A stretch of 64,000 bases of DNA from Leucobacter luti (GTDB lineage: Bacteria > Actinomycetota > Actinomycetes > Actinomycetales > Microbacteriaceae). A program made the translations under genes and the position numbers. The stretch is from the NCBI RefSeq assembly GCF_019464495.1, contig NZ_CP080492.1, positions 310,001 through 374,000 on the forward strand, read 5' to 3'. Positions 24,070 to 33,568 of this stretch are shown here, piece by piece (the stretch's first letter is position 1; each line of letters opens with the position of its first letter). Below the pieces are notes generated by a model that was given only the letters and a program-made list of their open reading frames with translations, did no database searches and was not told where the DNA came from.

Positions 24070-25341
24070 ATGGCGAAGATCGGCGAAAGCAGCGAGCTGC
24101 TCAAGTGCTCCTTCTGCGGCAAATCGCAGAAGCAAGTGCAGCAGCTTATTGCGGGACCCCAGATCTACATCTGTGACGAGTGCGTTGCGTTGTGCAATGA
24201 GATCATCGAAGAGCGCCTTGCCGAGACACAGACGAGCGAGTCCTCTGATTTCACCCTTCACAAGCCCCGTGAGATCTCTGATTTCCTCGACGAGTACGTC
24301 ATCGGGCAGGATCGCGCGAAGCAGTCCCTTGCGGTTGCTGTGTACAACCACTACAAGCGGGTGCGTGCCGCAGCTACGCTCACGAGCGCAGATGTTGTGG
24401 CTGAGCAAGTCGAGATTGAAAAGTCCAATATCCTCATGATCGGGCCGACCGGTTGTGGCAAGACCTACCTCGCACAGTCGCTCGCACGGCAGCTGGGAGT
24501 GCCTTTCGCGGTGGCGGACGCTACGGCCCTCACAGAGGCGGGGTACGTCGGCGAAGACGTCGAGAACATTCTCCTCAAGCTGCTCCAGGCAGCAGACTTC
24601 GACATCCAGCGCGCTGAAACCGGCATCATCTACATTGACGAGATCGATAAAATCTCGCGCAAGGCTGAGAACCCGTCAATTACTCGCGATGTGTCGGGAG
24701 AAGGCGTGCAGCAGGCGCTGCTGAAGATTCTCGAGGGCACCGTCGCCTCAATTCCGCCGCAGGGCGGCCGCAAGCATCCGAACCAGGAATTCCTGCAGCT
24801 CGACACCACCAATGTGCTGTTCATTGTTGCCGGTGCGTTCTCCGGGCTTGAAGAGATCATCGGCTCGCGCCTCGGGAAGGGCGGCATTGGCTTCGGAGCC
24901 CCGGTGACCACTCGGCGCAACGACGAAAACCTCTTCGCCAAAGTGGAACCCGAGGATCTACACAAGTTTGGATTGATCCCCGAGTTCATTGGCCGCCTCC
25001 CCGTTGTGGCGACGGTCGACCCACTCGACGTGCCGGCCCTCACCCGGATCCTCACCGAACCACGCAATGCGCTCGTGAAGCAATACCAGCGCATGTTTGA
25101 GCTGGACGGCGTCGGTCTTGAGTTCGAGGAGGCGGCGCTCGAAGCGATCGCCGAACTCGCCGTCGAGCGCAAGACAGGCGCCCGAGGCCTGCGCTCGATC
25201 CTGGAGCGCGTCCTGGGCTCTGTGATGTTCGAGGTGCCCTCGAGCGACGAGGTCACCAAAGTCATCGTGACTCGCGAATCTGTGCTGGGGGAGACCGGCC
25301 CGCGTGTGCTGCAGGCCCGAGGCGGTCGCGAAAGCGCCTAG
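24070..25341 (+). CDS. clpX: ATP-dependent Clp protease ATP-binding subunit ClpX
   Basis: ClpX is the AAA+ unfoldase that feeds ClpP. The N-terminal zinc-binding domain reads CSFCGKSQ...CDECVALC, Walker A is GPTGCGKT, Walker [11 protein letters not shown], and [21 protein letters not shown] is the family core (in pieces: [12 protein letters not shown]). The pore loop GYVGEDVE is also present. At 423 residues it is full length. GAAGGAG precedes the ATG. Confidence 0.98.
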   Translation: MAKIGESSELLKCSFCGKSQKQVQQLIAGPQIYICDECVALCNEIIEERLAETQTSESSDFTLHKPREISDFLDEYVIGQDRAKQSLAVAVYNHYKRVRAAATLTSADVVAEQVEIEKSNILMIGPTGCGKTYLAQSLARQLGVPFAVADATALTEAGYVGEDVENILLKLLQAADFDIQRAETGIIYIDEIDKISRKAENPSITRDVSGEGVQQALLKILEGTVASIPPQGGRKHPNQEFLQLDTTNVLFIVAGAFSGLEEIIGSRLGKGGIGFGAPVTTRRNDENLFAKVEPEDLHKFGLIPEFIGRLPVVATVDPLDVPALTRILTEPRNALVKQYQRMFELDGVGLEFEEAALEAIAELAVERKTGARGLRSILERVLGSVMFEVPSSDEVTKVIVTRESVLGETGPRVLQARGGRESA

Positions 25342-25840
25342 GGAGCCGACTGTCCGGTCCCGCAATCGCTGGAGTCTGCCCTTCGGACACCGCCCACGCA
25401 CTCCAAGCGGGCCCACGCTCCAGCCTCGCTACACAAGGCGGCCTCGCCAAACGCTCCAGCTTCGCTACACAAGGCAGCCTCGCAAAACGCTCCAGCCTCG
25501 CCAAACACGGTAGCCTCGCCAACCGCTCCAAGCTGCGCCCACGCGAAATCCTCGCCTACCCGCTCGGGCGACGCTGGGAGCGTGCGCGCGAATTGACGGG
25601 AGTCTTGTTCTCGCTGCCCGCGCCTGGACAAGCGCACGTTGACGCAGTGCTTCGGAATCGCGCCAGCACAACGCTCTCCCACGTGCGAAACGCGGAGGCG
25701 GGGAGTGCTGAGACGGCACTTCGATCCGCGACTACCCGCACGAATACGACGCGTTCGCCCCACAGCGGTGTTTCGGCACACGTGAGTCACGGTCACGCAG
25801 ACAGCCTCAGCCACTTCGCTCCCGCACAGTGCATGCAGGG
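25342..25840. other. Long intergenic stretch with a short tandem repeat, no recognised gene
   Basis: Open frames exist on both strands but their composition follows the repeat and no family is recognisable. It separates the clp genes from the convergent lipoprotein gene. Confidence 0.45.
25417..25524. repeat. Three tandem copies of a 36-bp repeat
   Basis: GCTCCAGCCTCGCTACACAA begins the unit, which also contains GGCGGCCTCGC. Copies 1 and 2 differ at three positions; copy 3 is diverged, and a fragment (GCTCCAAGCTGCG) of a fourth follows. The period is a multiple of three, which keeps spurious frames open. Confidence 0.75.
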
Positions 25841-25873
25841 AAAATGCCCACATCAGCGAGGCTGACGTGGGCA
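25841..25873 (-). terminator. Terminator of the lipoprotein gene
   Basis: On the minus strand TGCCCACGTCAGC pairs with GCTGATGTGGGCA (one wobble pair) and is followed by TTTT. Confidence 0.8.
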
Positions 25874-25883
25874 CCTCTTCGAG

Positions 25884-26531
25884 CTACTCAGCGGTAACGT
25901 CGTAGCTCAGGAGCACTGAGCCGTCACTCTGAGGGATGGTCACCGCCACAGCGGTGGTACTGGCGCTGCTGAGCAGGGCGGAGAGACCGCCATCCGCGCT
26001 CGCAGTGACCTCTGTCGCGGCGAAGCCACTCTCAGCAATAATGCTCTGCCACAGCTGATCGGCTTCAGCCTGGTTCGCAGCTCGAAGCACGACGAACCAG
26101 TCGGTCGCCGAGCGTTCGCCGGCGTCATCCACCGTCGCGCCGGGCGGAACCACGAAGCGTTCGCTCGGGAACGACGCAGGGAGTTGCGCGTCCTTCTGTT
26201 CGACCGCGGGGTCGTTCTGCTCTGGCCAGCTCTCGCCAGTACTCGTGCCGCCCTTGCCTGCAAGATCATCTACGGGAGCAGGTTTCCCGGAGCTGTCTCC
26301 CGCCGAGGCGCCCGGCTTCGCGGAGGGCTTGGCGGAGGGCTTCGGCGTACTCGATCCAGACGGAGTCTTCGTGCCCCTCTCAGATGACTGCGGCGCCGGC
26401 GGATCAGGCGCGCAGGCGGTGAGCGAACCCAGCAATGCCGCGCCGACGAGCAGTGAGCCGGCCGCGACACCGAGGCGTCGCAGCTTCACGGAAGCTGGTC
26501 TCCGCACACCCCATGCCCACTTACCCAGCAT
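25884..26531 (-). CDS. Putative lipoprotein of unknown function
   Basis: The product (215 residues from the ATG at 26531) has a signal peptide with a lipobox LTAC at about residue 40, so it is probably lipid-anchored outside the membrane. A long disordered linker rich in Pro, Ser, Lys and Gly follows (repeats of AKPSAKP), then a compact C-terminal domain (ERFVVPPGATVDDAGE ... VLLSYDVTAE). An ATG two codons upstream touches the AGAGGA ribosome site, which favours the later start. No family recognised. It lies just after the small disrupted gene and valS on the same strand. Confidence 0.75.
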   Translation of the reverse strand: MLGKWAWGVRRPASVKLRRLGVAAGSLLVGAALLGSLTACAPDPPAPQSSERGTKTPSGSSTPKPSAKPSAKPGASAGDSSGKPAPVDDLAGKGGTSTGESWPEQNDPAVEQKDAQLPASFPSERFVVPPGATVDDAGERSATDWFVVLRAANQAEADQLWQSIIAESGFAATEVTASADGGLSALLSSASTTAVAVTIPQSDGSVLLSYDVTAE

Positions 26532-26542
26532 CGGCATTCCTC

Positions 26543-26859
26543 TCAGCTCAGCCAGTCATCATCGTCATCAAGAATGCCGGAGACGTCACTCGCGCGCGCA
26601 CCAGCTCCCTGCTCATCCTCCCGGATCGCACTGTGAACCTGCTCAGCAGCAAGCTCCCGCACAGTCACGTCACCCGCGGCATCCTGCGACACGAGCACCA
26701 GCTCGTCCAACGCGCACCGAGGCCGCCCTTCAAGCCAGGTCAGCGTCCAGGACCCGGCAGCCGGAAAGCGAGCCTCCTGCGCGGCGATTTCTGCGTGCAG
26801 CTCAGGGGCACGCCGCGGTGCGGCGTCTGCCCAACCGACCAGCGTGCCCCGAGCTGCAT
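26543..26859 (-). pseudogene. Small gene of unknown function between valS and the lipoprotein, start region out of frame
   Basis: A strongly protein-like frame runs GTLVGWADAAPRRAPELHAE, SWTLTWLEGRPRCALDELV and ends ARASDVSGILDDDDDWLS. It has no usable start in its own frame: a stop lies upstream inside valS and no ATG, GTG or TTG occurs after it. An ATG at 26859, next to the valS stop, is in another frame; adding one G to the GGGG run just after it would join the two as MQLGGTLVGW. The gene thus looks like a ~105-residue acidic-tailed protein broken, or mis-sequenced, at a homopolymer. No family recognised. Confidence 0.5.
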
Positions 26860-26862
26860 CGC

Positions 26863-29466
26863 CTACGCCTCGGTCTGTTCGAGCTGGATCTCTGCGACCA
26901 CGACTGCGTCGACCTCACCCGCTTCAATCCGGAGTTCCACGATTCGCCCAACAGCGGCGAGATCCGTTGCGGCCGCCTGCAGGCGATCCCGGTCTGCAGC
27001 CGGTGCGTGCACAATCGCGAGAGTGACCGGCGTCTTCTGCGATGCCTTCGCGGCGGTCTTCGCACCGCGCACACCGATCAGTGCGCCGCCTACCAGGCTG
27101 AGAAGCCCGGCGTCAGCGTCTGTGCCAGCCAATTGAAGCGGCTCATCCGCCGTGGGCCACGCCGCTTGGTGCACGGAGCCTTCACCGAACCATGACCAGA
27201 CCTCTTCGGTAGCGAACGGCAGGAATGGCGCGAGCAGCCGCACGAACACCGATAGCGCGGCACGTAGCGCGGTCACTGCAGAGGCACGCGGCTGGCCGGT
27301 GCCGTCGTCTCCAACTGCGCCGTGCGCGCGCTCCTTGACGAGCTCCAAGTAGTCGTCGCAGAACGTCCAGAAATAGGACTCCGTAAGCTCCAGAGCTCGT
27401 GCGTGATCGTAGGCCTCGAACGCGGCCGTTGCATCCTCGATCACGCGCGCAAGGCCGGCAAGCATCGACTTGTCGAGCGCCTCGGTCACGTTGCCGACAC
27501 CTGTGGCGTCAAAGCCGAGCGTGAACTTCGCGGCGTTGAGCAGCTTGATCGCGAGGCGTCGCCCGATCTTGATCTGGGTCGGGTTCTGCGGATCAAACGA
27601 CGCGTCCGTGCCGAGCTTCGCGGATGAAGCCCAATAGCGCACGGCGTCGGAGCCGTGCTGCTCAAGCATGCCCGCTGGAGTCACCACATTGCCCTTGGAC
27701 TTCGACATCTTCTTGCGGTCTGGATCCAAGATCCAACCGGAGATACCAGCGTTCTCCCACGGGAGCTGCCCACACTCAAGCTCCGAGCGCAGGAGCGTAG
27801 AGAACAGCCAGGTGCGGATGATGTCTTGCCCCTGCGGGCGGAGGCTGTACGGGTACACAAGCTTGAACAGCTCGGGATCTCGCTCCCAGCCGCCGGCGAG
27901 CTGTGGGGTGAGCGATGAGGTCGCCCACGTGTCCATGACGTCCACTTCACCCTGGAAGCCGCCGGCGACTCCGCGCTGCTCGGCGGTGTAGCCGGTCGGC
28001 ACATCGCTGGAGGGGTCGACCGGGAGCTGGTCAACAGAAGGGAGAATCGGTTCGTCGAACACCGGGTTACCCTCAGCATCGAGCGGATACCACACGGGCA
28101 GCGGGACGCCGAAGAAGCGCTGACGGGAGATGAGCCAGTCGCCGGAGAGCCCCTCAACCCAGTTCTCGTAGCGCACGCGCATGAAGTCAGGGTGCCAGTT
28201 CAGTTCTTTGCCGTGCGCGAGGAGACGCTCACGGAGCCCCTCGTTGCGGGCACCGTTCGCGATGTACCACTGACGGGTCGAGACGATCTCGAGCGGCTTG
28301 TCGCCCTTTTCGAAGAACTTCACCGGATGAGTGATCTTGCGAATCTCGCCCGTAAGCTCGCCCGACGCCTGAAGCAGTTCCACCATCGTTTGCTTCGCGC
28401 TGAAGACGGTCTTGCCCGCGATCTGGGCATAGGCTTCGCGACCAGACTCAGAGGTGATCACAGCGGGAGCTTCCTGCAGCACACGGCCGTCGAAGCCGAG
28501 AATTGCGCGGTTCGGCAAGTCCAGCTCGCGCCACCACACGACATCGGTGACGTCTCCGAACGTGCAGATCATAGCGATGCCAGTGCCCTTGTCCTGCTTC
28601 GCGAGGTGATGCGCCACAATCGGCACCTCGACGTCAAAGATGGGGGTGCGCACGGTCGTGCCGAACAGCGGCTGGAAGCGCTCATCGTCCGGGTGAGCAA
28701 CGAGGGCAACACACGCCGCGAGTAGCTCAGGGCGCGTGGTGTCGATGAGGATATCGTCGCCCCCGTCAGTGCGGTGGAAAGCGAGCGTGTGGTAGGCACT
28801 CGGCTGTTCCCGGTCTTCGAGCTCCGCTTGCGCGACTGCCGTTCGGAATGTGATGTCCCACAGGGTCGGCGCCTGGGCCTGATAGGCCTCGCCGCGCTCA
28901 ACGTTGCGGATGAACGCCAACTGCGATGCGCGGAGCGACTCGGAGCCGATGGTGCGGTAGCTCTGCGTCCAGTCGACCGAGAGTCCGAGGCTTCGCCAGA
29001 GGTCCTCGAACTGCTTCTCGTCCTCAACCGTGAGGCGTTCGCACAGCTCGATGAAGTTGCGGCGAGAGATCGGCTGCTGGTCGGCGGCCTTGATGCTCTT
29101 GCCGTCGCCGCCCTCGTGCGGCGGAGTGAATCCTTCGACGTAGGGGAGCGACGGATCACAGCGCACGCCGTAGTAGTTCTGCACACGGCGCTCGGTGGGC
29201 AGGCCGTTGTCGTCCCAGCCCATCGGATAAAAGACGCGTTTGCCCCGCATGCGCTGATACCGCGCGACCGTGTCCGTGTGTGTGTACGAGAAGACATGGC
29301 CGACATGGAGAGAGCCGGAGGCTGTGGGCGGAGGCGTGTCGATGCTGTACACGTCGGCAGCGGTGGCGCCCTCGCGCTGGAACGCGTAGGTACCTGACTC
29401 TTCCCAGACAGCCCCCCACTTCGCTTCGAGGCCTTCGAGTGCCGGCTTGTCAGGAATCGCGCTCAT
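26863..29466 (-). CDS. valS: Valyl-tRNA synthetase
   Basis: This class I synthetase charges tRNA-Val. The HIGH-type motif is SLHVGHVF, the KMSKS loop is KKMSKSKGNV, and the DNGLPTERRVQNYYGVRC stretch is typical of the archaeal-like ValRS form found in many actinobacteria. The editing domain lies between. ATG at 29466 (MSAIPDKPALEGLEAKW) has GGAG 9 nt upstream and is preferred to an earlier in-frame start, giving 867 residues. It lacks the long C-terminal coiled coil of E. coli ValRS. Confidence 0.96.
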   Translation of the reverse strand: MSAIPDKPALEGLEAKWGAVWEESGTYAFQREGATAADVYSIDTPPPTASGSLHVGHVFSYTHTDTVARYQRMRGKRVFYPMGWDDNGLPTERRVQNYYGVRCDPSLPYVEGFTPPHEGGDGKSIKAADQQPISRRNFIELCERLTVEDEKQFEDLWRSLGLSVDWTQSYRTIGSESLRASQLAFIRNVERGEAYQAQAPTLWDITFRTAVAQAELEDREQPSAYHTLAFHRTDGGDDILIDTTRPELLAACVALVAHPDDERFQPLFGTTVRTPIFDVEVPIVAHHLAKQDKGTGIAMICTFGDVTDVVWWRELDLPNRAILGFDGRVLQEAPAVITSESGREAYAQIAGKTVFSAKQTMVELLQASGELTGEIRKITHPVKFFEKGDKPLEIVSTRQWYIANGARNEGLRERLLAHGKELNWHPDFMRVRYENWVEGLSGDWLISRQRFFGVPLPVWYPLDAEGNPVFDEPILPSVDQLPVDPSSDVPTGYTAEQRGVAGGFQGEVDVMDTWATSSLTPQLAGGWERDPELFKLVYPYSLRPQGQDIIRTWLFSTLLRSELECGQLPWENAGISGWILDPDRKKMSKSKGNVVTPAGMLEQHGSDAVRYWASSAKLGTDASFDPQNPTQIKIGRRLAIKLLNAAKFTLGFDATGVGNVTEALDKSMLAGLARVIEDATAAFEAYDHARALELTESYFWTFCDDYLELVKERAHGAVGDDGTGQPRASAVTALRAALSVFVRLLAPFLPFATEEVWSWFGEGSVHQAAWPTADEPLQLAGTDADAGLLSLVGGALIGVRGAKTAAKASQKTPVTLAIVHAPAADRDRLQAAATDLAAVGRIVELRIEAGEVDAVVVAEIQLEQTEA

Positions 29467-29630
29467 ACTTGGCTGCTCCGTGTCTCGACGCGAGGTCGGG
29501 TTCGATGTGGGCGGCACCGCGTAGTCGGGCGTGCGCGTGTCATCGCGAAAGCCCTGGTGCCTGATGGTCAACACAGCAAGTCTAGCCGTCGTCGCAGCGA
29601 GGCATGGTCCCAGGACCGCCCCCGTGTCGC

Positions 29631-30125
29631 TCAGGCGAGGTAGACCGCGAGCAACGTTTCGTTCAATGCTGGATCGCCGCCTGGGACAGGCTCGGTCAGG
29701 TACTGTTCCCAGGCGATACCGCTGACATCGTGCCCTTGCTCCGCAATCCAGCCATAGAGATATCCGTAGGCGCTCCCGAGGAGTGCGTAGTCACCACGCA
29801 CCAGTAGTGTTGCTGCACGCGACGCGGGAAGGGTCTCACCGTGCACCTCACCCGTTGCGGCGATCGGTGCGGCAATGGGGACCGCGACCGAAAGATCGAG
29901 TGTGTCTCCCGGCGCGCCGTGGATGACGCCCATCGGGGGAGCGGAAGGCTGGATCCCTGCGCTGCCCAGCGCCGCAAATATGAGCGGATACGCCCGGTCG
30001 TACAGACTTGGAATGGCGTCAAACGCGACGGTGTCACGGACCACGGCGAGGTGTATCTCTGGCTGCTCAACAAGTTCTGGAGCAGGGAATTCGGGGCTGT
30101 CAGATGCAGGAGTGTCGATGCTCAT
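29631..30125 (-). CDS. GyrI-like (SOUL/effector-binding fold) protein
   Basis: The 164-residue protein resembles the GyrI-like small-molecule-binding domain: QPEIHLAVVRDTV at the start, GVIHGAPG, AVPIAAPIAATGEV, and the WIAEQGHDVSGIAWEQYLTEP ending (two pieces: WIAEQGHDV and AWEQYLTEP). Stand-alone GyrI-like proteins bind or hydrolyse small toxic molecules in some bacteria; the ligand here is unknown. It is upstream of valS on the same strand and separated from the betaine importer by a hairpin. Confidence 0.75.
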   Translation of the reverse strand: MSIDTPASDSPEFPAPELVEQPEIHLAVVRDTVAFDAIPSLYDRAYPLIFAALGSAGIQPSAPPMGVIHGAPGDTLDLSVAVPIAAPIAATGEVHGETLPASRAATLLVRGDYALLGSAYGYLYGWIAEQGHDVSGIAWEQYLTEPVPGGDPALNETLLAVYLA

Positions 30126-30176
30126 GGGTGCATCTTTTCATGGGATCTCCGGCAGGTCCAGAGCCGAGGAAACACG

Positions 30177-30212
30177 CACGCGGCGGCGCACTCGAAAGTG
30201 CACCGCCGCGTG
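30177..30212. terminator. Long hairpin after the betaine importer operon
   Basis: CACGCGGCGGCGCACT pairs with AGTGCACCGCCGCGTG (15 of 16) around a CGAA tetraloop. It follows the last importer gene by 34 bp. No T-run. Confidence 0.6.
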
Positions 30213-30245
30213 ATCACACCGCCTTTGCGGGTCAGCGCGTACCCG

Positions 30246-31151
30246 CTAGTTCGTGACCTCGGTCGGGAAGGCGTCCGGGAACTTGGCGAGCCACGCGGTG
30301 ACTGCCTCCGGTTCCTTGCCCTCGCCGTACTCGTTCACCACGAGATCCTCAAGGGCACCGTACTGCGCGTCATCGAGCGTGATGCCCCCAATGAGTTCAG
30401 CGGCATCCGGGAAGCGCTCGGTGAAGCCCTTATTCGCGAGGAAGTGGAGCGATTCGGGATCGCCCATTGCCTTCTTCGGATCCTTGAGATCCTTCACCGG
30501 GAACGCGTCGTTGGCCCAGAAGGGACGCCACAGTGTGACAACGACGTCTTCCTTCTTATCGATCTTGTCTTTCAGCGTCGCGAGCATCGTGGCCGTTGAA
30601 GACGTCACCAGCTCGTAACTGTCCTCGAGGCCGTACTCGGGCATCATGACCGTCTCGGTCTGTTCGGTGAGGCCCGCGCTCGGCTCAATGCCATAGATCT
30701 TGCCGTCGAAACGATCAGCGTTCGCAGCCAGCTCGTCCATGGAATCGATGTCCACGTAGTCCGGCACAGCAATCGTCAGTACCGCGTTGTCGTAGTACGC
30801 ACCGAGATCCTCGATGTCATCACCGTACTTCTCCATGTAGGAGGCGTGGGTCTTCTCGGACCATGCCGACGGGTAGATGTCGATGTCACCTGATGCAAGA
30901 CCGGTGTACAGCACTGCCGCCTCGGTGAGCTCTTCCATCTCGACCTCGTAGCCGAGCTGCTCGAGCTGGTTTTCGAGCAGGTATGCAGTGCTCAGTCCGT
31001 CAGTCCACGAGGGGAGGAAGCCGAGCGTGATCGTCTTGTCGGCCTCATCAGTGCCGCCGCCGTTGTCGGAACTCGGGCTGCATCCGGCGAGGGCGAGCGT
31101 TGCCGCGGCTCCGAGTGCGAGAATTCCGGTGAGGTGTCGCTTGTGCATCAT
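30246..31151 (-). CDS. proX: Glycine betaine/choline-type ABC transporter substrate-binding lipoprotein
   Basis: The OpuAC/ProX-family binding protein captures betaine-like compatible solutes outside the membrane. The signal peptide ends in the lipobox LAGC, and the mature part shows ITLGFLPSWTDGLS, IDIYPSAW and VVTLWRPFWAND, the aromatic-rich ligand-site regions of the family. It is third in a proV-proW-proX-order operon. Ligand choice (betaine, carnitine, choline) cannot be told from the sequence. 301 residues; the second Met of MMHK is an equal start. Confidence 0.9.
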   Translation of the reverse strand: MMHKRHLTGILALGAAATLALAGCSPSSDNGGGTDEADKTITLGFLPSWTDGLSTAYLLENQLEQLGYEVEMEELTEAAVLYTGLASGDIDIYPSAWSEKTHASYMEKYGDDIEDLGAYYDNAVLTIAVPDYVDIDSMDELAANADRFDGKIYGIEPSAGLTEQTETVMMPEYGLEDSYELVTSSTATMLATLKDKIDKKEDVVVTLWRPFWANDAFPVKDLKDPKKAMGDPESLHFLANKGFTERFPDAAELIGGITLDDAQYGALEDLVVNEYGEGKEPEAVTAWLAKFPDAFPTEVTN

Positions 31152-31235
31152 GCGTCTTCCTTTCTGCCCGCGCTGAGCGCGGGTCGTCTGGAGTCGGAGG
31201 CGAGTGCCCCCGGGTCGTGCAGGTGTATGGGCGAG

Positions 31236-32192
31236 TTAGTGTGAGACAGCTGCCGCGGGTGCTGGCCTGGCCGCGGACTTCGCAGCGGCCTTCGCAGCGC
31301 CTTGGCGCCGCGTCCGCAGCATGGAACGCAGCGACCGCTTGAAATCGGCAGGAGCGCCGAGCGCCGCGGTCACACGGTCGAGGTAGACGGCGAGCAGCAC
31401 AACACCGAGACCAGCTTCAACACCCTTGCTGACATTCAGCGTCGAGATCGAGGCGATCACTTCTTTGCCCAGTCCGTTTGCGCCGGCCATGCCGGCCACG
31501 ACGGCCATCGACAGGGCAAGCATGATGACCTGGTTGATCCCGGCCATGATGGTCGGCATCGCGAGCGGGAGCTGAATTCCGCGCAGGATTGCTCCGGGTT
31601 TCGCCCCGAAGGCATAGCCTGCCTCAACGGTTTCAGAATCCACACCGCGGATTCCGAGCTCGGTGAAGCGCACCCCCGGCGGGAGCGCGAAGATGATCGT
31701 CGCGAAGACGCCCGGCGCGAATCCGATCGTAAAGAAGATCACCGCGGGGATGAGGTAGACGAATGCCGGCATCGTCTGCATGAAGTCGAGGATCGGCTTG
31801 ATCGTCGCGCTCACCCGGTCGTTTCGCGCTGCCCAGATGCCAAGCGGCACTGCAATTGCCACGGCGATCACGGTCGCGATCAGCACGAGAGCGAGTGTGT
31901 AGAGCGCGTTTTCCCACTGCCCCATTGCGACGATGGCGAGCAACGTCACGACAGTCCCGATCGCAAACTGCCACGAGCGCACCAACCACCCAATGAGGGC
32001 CAGCACGAGAATGAGGAGCAGAAACGGCGTGGCGATGAGTACGTCACTGAGCTCGGATACGAGCCAGTTCATGACGAAACCCACGACGCCGAGGAAACCG
32101 TCGAACGCGTTCTTGAACCAGTCAAGTGCCGCCGCTGCCCAGTCCCCAACAGGAACTCGGATCAGATCCATAATGCTGTCCTGAGTCTTCAC
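31236..32192 (-). CDS. proW: Glycine betaine-type ABC transporter permease
   Basis: The 318-residue membrane protein has about seven hydrophobic helices and the EAA-like loop (ETVEAGYAFGAKPGAILRG) that docks to the ATPase. The motif LPLAMPTIMAGINQVIMLAL is typical of ProW/OpuAB permeases. It overlaps the ATPase gene by 4 bp and precedes the binding protein. A Met at the eighth codon (MDLIRVPVGDW) is an alternative start. The C-terminus is Ala/Lys-rich. Confidence 0.92.
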   Translation of the reverse strand: MKTQDSIMDLIRVPVGDWAAAALDWFKNAFDGFLGVVGFVMNWLVSELSDVLIATPFLLLILVLALIGWLVRSWQFAIGTVVTLLAIVAMGQWENALYTLALVLIATVIAVAIAVPLGIWAARNDRVSATIKPILDFMQTMPAFVYLIPAVIFFTIGFAPGVFATIIFALPPGVRFTELGIRGVDSETVEAGYAFGAKPGAILRGIQLPLAMPTIMAGINQVIMLALSMAVVAGMAGANGLGKEVIASISTLNVSKGVEAGLGVVLLAVYLDRVTAALGAPADFKRSLRSMLRTRRQGAAKAAAKSAARPAPAAAVSH

Positions 32193-33568
32193 AGTGCTTC
32201 CTCCGAACCGGCGGCAACCGCTTCAGCGGCGCTCTCGAGGTGGGTCGTTGCCAGGGTTTCGGTGATCATCGCCGAGGTCACGGTCGGGAGCGGCTCAATC
32301 ACCGGAATCTCCGTCGTGATAGCGGGGAGGTCAGTGAGGGCAGCGAGCAGGGTCACGCGTGGGACCACGCCAATGAGTCGATCCTGGTCGTCGATGACGG
32401 CGACGGGAAGGGGGCTCTCGACCGCCATTTCGAAGAGATCTGAAATCACCTGATCCGGGCGGACCACGGAAGGCGTTGGGCGCAGCACGTCTTTCAGGTC
32501 GGTGCCACCCTCGCGCACCTGACGCAGCACATCCTTGTCTCGCACGACACCGAGCAGGGTGCGAGCTCCGGTGGTGACGAAACACGCTGAGGTCTGGAGG
32601 TCGCGCATCGTGCGCAGCGCCGTACGCGGGCCAGCTGAGCCGGGGACAACTGCGCGCGGTGGCTCCATCACGTCGCCTGCCGTCAGCACGCGAGCGCGGT
32701 CGACATCCTGCACGAACTGTGCCACATAGTCATTGGCAGGATCAGTGAGGATGTCGTTCGGGGTGCCGACCTGCACGATGCGGCCGTCGCGCATGACGGC
32801 GATGCGGTCTCCGAGGAACATTGCTTCATTCAAGTCGTGCGTGATAAAGACAATGGTCTTCTTGAGCTCCTGCTGGAGCTCAACGAGCTGTTCCTGCATC
32901 TCGCGTCGAATCAGCGGGTCAAGAGCGGAGAATGCCTCATCCATCAGCAGGACGTCCGTGTCGGCGGCAAAGGCTCGTGCAATACCCACGCGTTGCTGCA
33001 TCCCACCGGAGAGCTCGCCGGGCAGGCGCTCTTCCCAGCCGCTCAGGCCTACGCGCTCCAGCCAGTGCTGTGCGCGCTCGCGCCGGTCGACCGGAGCGAC
33101 GCCTTGCAGTTCCAGGCCGTAGGCAACGTTATCAATGACTGTGCGGTGCGGGAGGAGCGCGAAGTGCTGGAACACCATCGACATCCGGTCGCGCCGCAGG
33201 TCGCGGAGTTCAGCGGTGCCGAGCCCGACGACCTCGGTTCCAAACACCTTGATGGACCCGTCAGTCGTATCGTTCAGGCCGTTCAGCATTCGAATAAGCG
33301 TTGACTTACCCGAGCCGGAGAGGCCCATCACGACAAAGATCTCGCCTGGCTGCACATCGAAGCTGGCGTCAATGACGGCGGCCGTGCCCTGGCTCCGAAG
33401 CTGCTCACGGCTCAGGCCGTTGCGGAGGCGCTTCACGACCTCGCGCGGGCGCCGGCCGAATACCTTGTAGGCGCCTGCGACAGAGATTGCAGGGGTGTCC
33501 GTGGGGGTGTCGACAGGAGCCGATCCCCGCGAATCCGGTTTCCCGGACTGTTCAGTTGTGTGGGTCAC
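32189..33568 (-). CDS. proV: Glycine betaine-type ABC transporter ATP-binding protein with CBS domains
   Basis: The 459-residue ATPase has Walker [10 protein letters not shown], signature LSGGMQQRVG, Walker B LLMDEAFSALDP and switch ITHDLNEA. A C-terminal pair of CBS-like modules (TSACFVTTGARTLLGVV and PLPVAVIDDQDRLIGVV) is typical of ProV/OpuAA, where it senses ionic strength or a nucleotide. First gene of the importer operon, divergent from ileS across a 659-bp gap. An osmotic role is inferred from family. Confidence 0.94.
   Translation of the reverse strand: MTHTTEQSGKPDSRGSAPVDTPTDTPAISVAGAYKVFGRRPREVVKRLRNGLSREQLRSQGTAAVIDASFDVQPGEIFVVMGLSGSGKSTLIRMLNGLNDTTDGSIKVFGTEVVGLGTAELRDLRRDRMSMVFQHFALLPHRTVIDNVAYGLELQGVAPVDRRERAQHWLERVGLSGWEERLPGELSGGMQQRVGIARAFAADTDVLLMDEAFSALDPLIRREMQEQLVELQQELKKTIVFITHDLNEAMFLGDRIAVMRDGRIVQVGTPNDILTDPANDYVAQFVQDVDRARVLTAGDVMEPPRAVVPGSAGPRTALRTMRDLQTSACFVTTGARTLLGVVRDKDVLRQVREGGTDLKDVLRPTPSVVRPDQVISDLFEMAVESPLPVAVIDDQDRLIGVVPRVTLLAALTDLPAITTEIPVIEPLPTVTSAMITETLATTHLESAAEAVAAGSEEAL

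Noticed and set aside
25417..25524. Possible CRISPR array
   Set aside because: The 36-bp units are directly adjacent with no spacers, and no cas gene is present.
25338..25874. 178-codon minus-strand frame with 12-residue repeats
   Set aside because: It overlaps the clpX end, has no ribosome site or family, and the repeats come from the 36-bp DNA repeat.
31302..32453. 383-codon plus-strand frame opposite proW/proV
   Set aside because: His/Arg/Asp-rich shadow of the permease and ATPase genes with no domain.
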